NCBI GenBank assembly: GCA_003134045.1
Contig: PLAH01000048.1
Location: 1-34,963 of the forward strand
DNA length: 34,963 nt
Direction: 5' to 3'
Source: Gammaproteobacteria bacterium
Lineage (GTDB): Bacteria > Pseudomonadota > Gammaproteobacteria > Steroidobacterales > Steroidobacteraceae
This document shows, in pieces, positions 32,300-34,963 of the stretch (position 1 is the stretch's first letter; each line of letters opens with the position of its first letter). The translations under genes were made by a program, and so were the position numbers. The notes beneath the pieces were generated by a model that saw only the letters and a list, made by a program, of their open reading frames with translations, made no database searches and was not told the origin of the DNA.

Positions 32300-33598
32300 T
32301 CAAAAGTAGCGACGCCGACTCGAGGCGAGGGATTGGTTGACAAGCGCATTGGCATTCACCCGCAATCTCCAAAGCTCAGCTAGCCCCGCCCATGGGGATC
32401 CCCTGTCCACAGCCCGGAAAGCCTCATCAGCGAGGTCCCTGAGGCCGAGTTGTAGGTAAGCGATTCCGAGGCTCATATGCGCTTCGTCGGCCTCCTGCAC
32501 CCCGCCCTTATTGATCCCTCGATTCAGCGCGGCCACGGCTAGGTCGTATTGACCGTAACTTAGGTAGATCTGTCCGAGCAGCACGTCGTCTTGACCCCCA
32601 GATGCGTCCGTTGGTTTCGTGGCCAAGCGGCGTAGCGAGACGCGATTTGCCGCCACTTCCTTCTGTACCCGTTTGAACAGGCGCTCGTATCTGCCGGGCA
32701 TGCTATCAGGGCCGGAAAACACGTCCTCGTTCCTGGCGCTATCGAGCACTTGTAGCGCCTCGGCGGGCACTCCGGCGGTGAGTGTCTCAAATACCATTGC
32801 CTCGTAGTCATCGGGACGCGTCAACACGTTGAGTTCAAACATCAAGCGGTGATACCCGAGCGCGATACGTTCATCGTGAACATCCCGCGAACACAGGTCC
32901 AACAACTCACGCCAGTCCTCGGGCTCGTGAAAGTAGCCGACCAAGAGCACCAGAGCGCTTTCCATGCCCCGAAGATCCTCCAGACGATAGTAGGAGTCTT
33001 CGATGATTCGCAGCCAACTTTCCTTCGGTATTCGCCGATCGTGTTCCGCATCGGCGACGAGCGCCGTCATTGTTGCAACGGCGCTCTTATAATTGTCCAT
33101 TCTGAAATAGGCATCGCCGAGCATTGCCGCAACTTGCGGTGCATCCGGGTGCCGTCCGAGAAATGCCTTAGCCCACTTCGCTGCCCTCGGATACTCTCCC
33201 ATTTTAAAATACATTTCCGCGATCGCTTTGGTGCGTTCGCTAACCTGCGCTGCGGGCACTAGCGGCGACTCGAGTAGGCGTTCGTAGACTGCCGCGGCTT
33301 GTTTGTATTTGTTTTGTCTGTATAAGACGTAGCCAAGAAGCGCGTCGATGTTGTACTCGTCCTTGGCAGTCAAGCGGGCCGCGGCTTGCGCCTGTTTGAT
33401 ACTCTCAAGAGCGGCATCCCAATGGTTCTTTTGGATGGCAACTTGCGCTGCCATCAGTGGTTCCGCTACGCCCACGCTGAGCACTTCGGTCCGGGCGGTT
33501 TGCGCAGCCGAAGCATTCTCCGGCCCAACGATCGACGTGACCACTACGAGGAAAATCAACCACCCCCGCGTTGCTGCGGTGCTCTTCATCGGAATCAT
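32300..33598 (-). CDS. Exported TPR-repeat protein
   Basis: The roughly 432-residue protein has a signal peptide (WLIFLVVVTSIVGPENASA) and is otherwise built of tetratricopeptide helix pairs, for example YNIDALLGYVLYRQNKYKQAAAVYERLL and VLLGQIYLSYGQYDLAVAALNRG. TPR proteins are scaffolds; no catalytic motif is visible. ATG 33598 is preferred, eight bases after GAGG; an ATG at 33604 lies almost on that site. The next gene upstream on the same strand is 200 bases away. In several gammaproteobacteria such TPR proteins sit with TonB/ExbB genes, but none are in view here. Confidence 0.78.
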   Translation of the reverse strand: MIPMKSTAATRGWLIFLVVVTSIVGPENASAAQTARTEVLSVGVAEPLMAAQVAIQKNHWDAALESIKQAQAAARLTAKDEYNIDALLGYVLYRQNKYKQAAAVYERLLESPLVPAAQVSERTKAIAEMYFKMGEYPRAAKWAKAFLGRHPDAPQVAAMLGDAYFRMDNYKSAVATMTALVADAEHDRRIPKESWLRIIEDSYYRLEDLRGMESALVLLVGYFHEPEDWRELLDLCSRDVHDERIALGYHRLMFELNVLTRPDDYEAMVFETLTAGVPAEALQVLDSARNEDVFSGPDSMPGRYERLFKRVQKEVAANRVSLRRLATKPTDASGGQDDVLLGQIYLSYGQYDLAVAALNRGINKGGVQEADEAHMSLGIAYLQLGLRDLADEAFRAVDRGSPWAGLAELWRLRVNANALVNQSLASSRRRYF

Positions 33599-33799
33599 GG
33601 CCATTTCCTCGCACCGATCACAGCGGACCGATGTCGCAAACTTAGGTTTCGATCACGTCGTGGATATGCTGAACATCATTGCGTAGTCAGCGCAATTCAA
33701 GGGCCCGTCGAGTGTGCGTTGCCCTGCAGCGTCCGCTCAATGAAGCGATCGGAACCGGCGGGGGATGAATGTGCCTAAACACGGCTCATAAACGAAGGT

Positions 33800-34399
33800 T
33801 TAGTCGGTTCCGGGATATGTCAATTGCAGCGCCGCTGCGGCGGCCTCGGCCTTGGGTTTCGCGTCCTTGATAAGCGCTACCGCATCCTCGAGTTGGCCCG
33901 ACTCGAATGCGGACTCAGCCTTGTCCCACAATGCGTCGCCGACGGCGATGCTTGCCTTTGCTCGAGAAAGATCAATTCCTTTCCGCGGGAGTTTGATCTT
34001 GGTCAACATGTCGATACGCACTCGCACCGCGGCGACCAGCGGAGGCAGGGACGCATCGAGAGTCGTCCATTCGCGAAGCAACCCCGCAGCGGCCTCCTGC
34101 CTTTTTACGGAGACCGCTGCAACCAAGCCCTTCGCGTCCGCGAGTACGGCAGGTGAGCCTGCGAGCACCGCCGAATAGTCCTCTTGGTCAAAAGAGGTCT
34201 TCAGCACAGCCACTTTGTCGTGGACCATCGCCGCTTGCTCCGGCAGGTATCTCCGCGCATCTGTCGATGCCTGCTTCACAAAGCTATCGATCTCCGCCAA
34301 TGCTTGTTTGGCGGGTTCTTGATTCTTTGCGCAGGCCACCGTCATCAGTCCAACGAAACTGAGCATGACGAAGTGGGGTGTGCGCTGTGACAATTGCAC
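33800..34399 (-). CDS. Small helical lipoprotein
   Basis: The 199-residue protein has a lipoprotein-type signal (MLSFVGLMTVAC, Cys23). The mature region is almost entirely helical and Ala/Lys/Glu-rich, for example AKQALAEIDSFVKQAS and DALWDKAESAFESGQLEDAVALI. I recognise no family with certainty. GTG 34399 has GGAG nine bases upstream; ATG 34366 is an alternative that would keep the signal peptide. It faces away from the TetR gene, and the 163-bp gap may hold promoters for both. Confidence 0.7.
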   Translation of the reverse strand: MQLSQRTPHFVMLSFVGLMTVACAKNQEPAKQALAEIDSFVKQASTDARRYLPEQAAMVHDKVAVLKTSFDQEDYSAVLAGSPAVLADAKGLVAAVSVKRQEAAAGLLREWTTLDASLPPLVAAVRVRIDMLTKIKLPRKGIDLSRAKASIAVGDALWDKAESAFESGQLEDAVALIKDAKPKAEAAAAALQLTYPGTD

Positions 34400-34562
34400 G
34401 GGTCAGGGCTCCGGGTCGGTGTGACGTATACGCTACACTATGTATCGAAAGGTACGCAACAATATTTGACCGCCATCGGCGGACGGGAGAGCTGGAAGCG
34501 AATGGGCAACAGCGATTTCGGCGAGGGCAATGACGGCCGGCTTATGGTACAAAGGTCGCGCC

Positions 34563-34963
34563 ATGCGTTTAAGACGACAATTGTGCAAGACAGGCGAACC
34601 GACGACGGGCAGTCACGATCAGCCATCATCATCCGGCGTCGGCCGACCGCGGGACACGCGGATCGACAAAGAGGTGGTGGCCGCCGTTTTGGATGTCCTG
34701 AAATCGGGAGGATACGAGGCCGTGACAATCGATGGTATTGCCCGGCATGTCGGCCGCGCCCGCAGCAGTCTGTATCGCCGGTGGTCGAGCAAGCGTCATC
34801 TCGTGGCTTACGCCGTCGTCAGCGAATTAGGTGAAAATCCAGCGACGGATACGGGGAGTATTCGAGGCGATCTTGAGGCGGCGGTTGGTACTCTGTTACG
34901 AGCATTCCGCGGACCGCTGGGCCGTGCGCTGGCAGGTCTCGTGGCGGACATGGCGCAGGATGC
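34563..34963 (+). CDS. TetR/AcrR-family regulator, 5' part only
   Basis: The frame runs open to the window end, giving 133 residues. A disordered N-terminus of about 25 residues precedes GRPRDTRIDKEVVAAVLDVL. Then comes the helix-turn-helix (YEAVTIDGIARHVGRARSS, LYRRWSSKRHLVAYAV), the standard TetR DNA-binding domain. The beginning of the ligand-binding helices follows (GSIRGDLEAAVGTLLRAF). ATG 34563 has AAGG about ten bases before it. The regulated genes are unknown; it is divergent from the helical lipoprotein. Confidence 0.85.
   Translation, partial: MRLRRQLCKTGEPTTGSHDQPSSSGVGRPRDTRIDKEVVAAVLDVLKSGGYEAVTIDGIARHVGRARSSLYRRWSSKRHLVAYAVVSELGENPATDTGSIRGDLEAAVGTLLRAFRGPLGRALAGLVADMAQD

Overview
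The window is GC-rich chromosomal DNA of a gammaproteobacterium. The left end keeps a very conserved gammaproteobacterial order: pncC (cinA C-terminal domain, cut by the window edge), thpR, recA, recX, alaS, csrA, tRNA-Ser(GCT). The exact lineage cannot be read from the sequence; something near Steroidobacterales, Nevskiales or Xanthomonadales is my guess.

In Escherichia coli, csrA is followed directly by serV (tRNA-Ser GCT) and argV (tRNA-Arg ACG). Here the same two tRNAs are present but lie about 24 kb apart (5680-5770 and 29954-30030). The DNA between them looks like an inserted genomic island. Repeats carrying a copy of the last 18-19 bases of tRNA-Ser lie at both ends: two copies just after the tRNA and one near 29.8 kb. 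Each copy is preceded by a string of very small hairpins, all with a G-N-A triloop.

The island has two parts. The left part (6.1-13.4 kb) is metabolic: a CocE-type hydrolase and an acetamidase/formamidase on the minus strand; divergently an SDR oxidoreductase, an orphan polyamine-type binding lipoprotein and a TPR-sulfotransferase; and two truncated gene remnants. The right part (13.4-29.4 kb) is an electron-transfer locus made of two divergent, tightly packed gene sets. The minus-strand set is a CcmI-like cytochrome c maturation protein, a membrane cytochrome b, a 21-heme cytochrome c, a lipoprotein cytochrome c with 46 CXXCH motifs, an outer-membrane beta-barrel with SPOR and TPR regions, and a small lipoprotein. 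The plus-strand set is a membrane-anchored ferredoxin/FAD/NAD(P) oxidoreductase, an exported Sel1/ankyrin protein, a DUF2844 protein and a DUF3443 lipoprotein. The shared promoter region holds a perfect CRP-type site and a second imperfect one 22 bp away. The simplest reading is a complete path from cytoplasmic NAD(P)H across both membranes: flavin/Fe-S, heme b, periplasmic heme wire, surface heme wire, barrel. This is inference from architecture.

Right of tRNA-Arg the DNA is scrambled accessory sequence. It holds a 5'-truncated tyrosine integrase, a TolC-family N-terminal fragment, an exported alpha/beta hydrolase, a TPR protein, a small lipoprotein, and the start of a TetR regulator cut by the window end.
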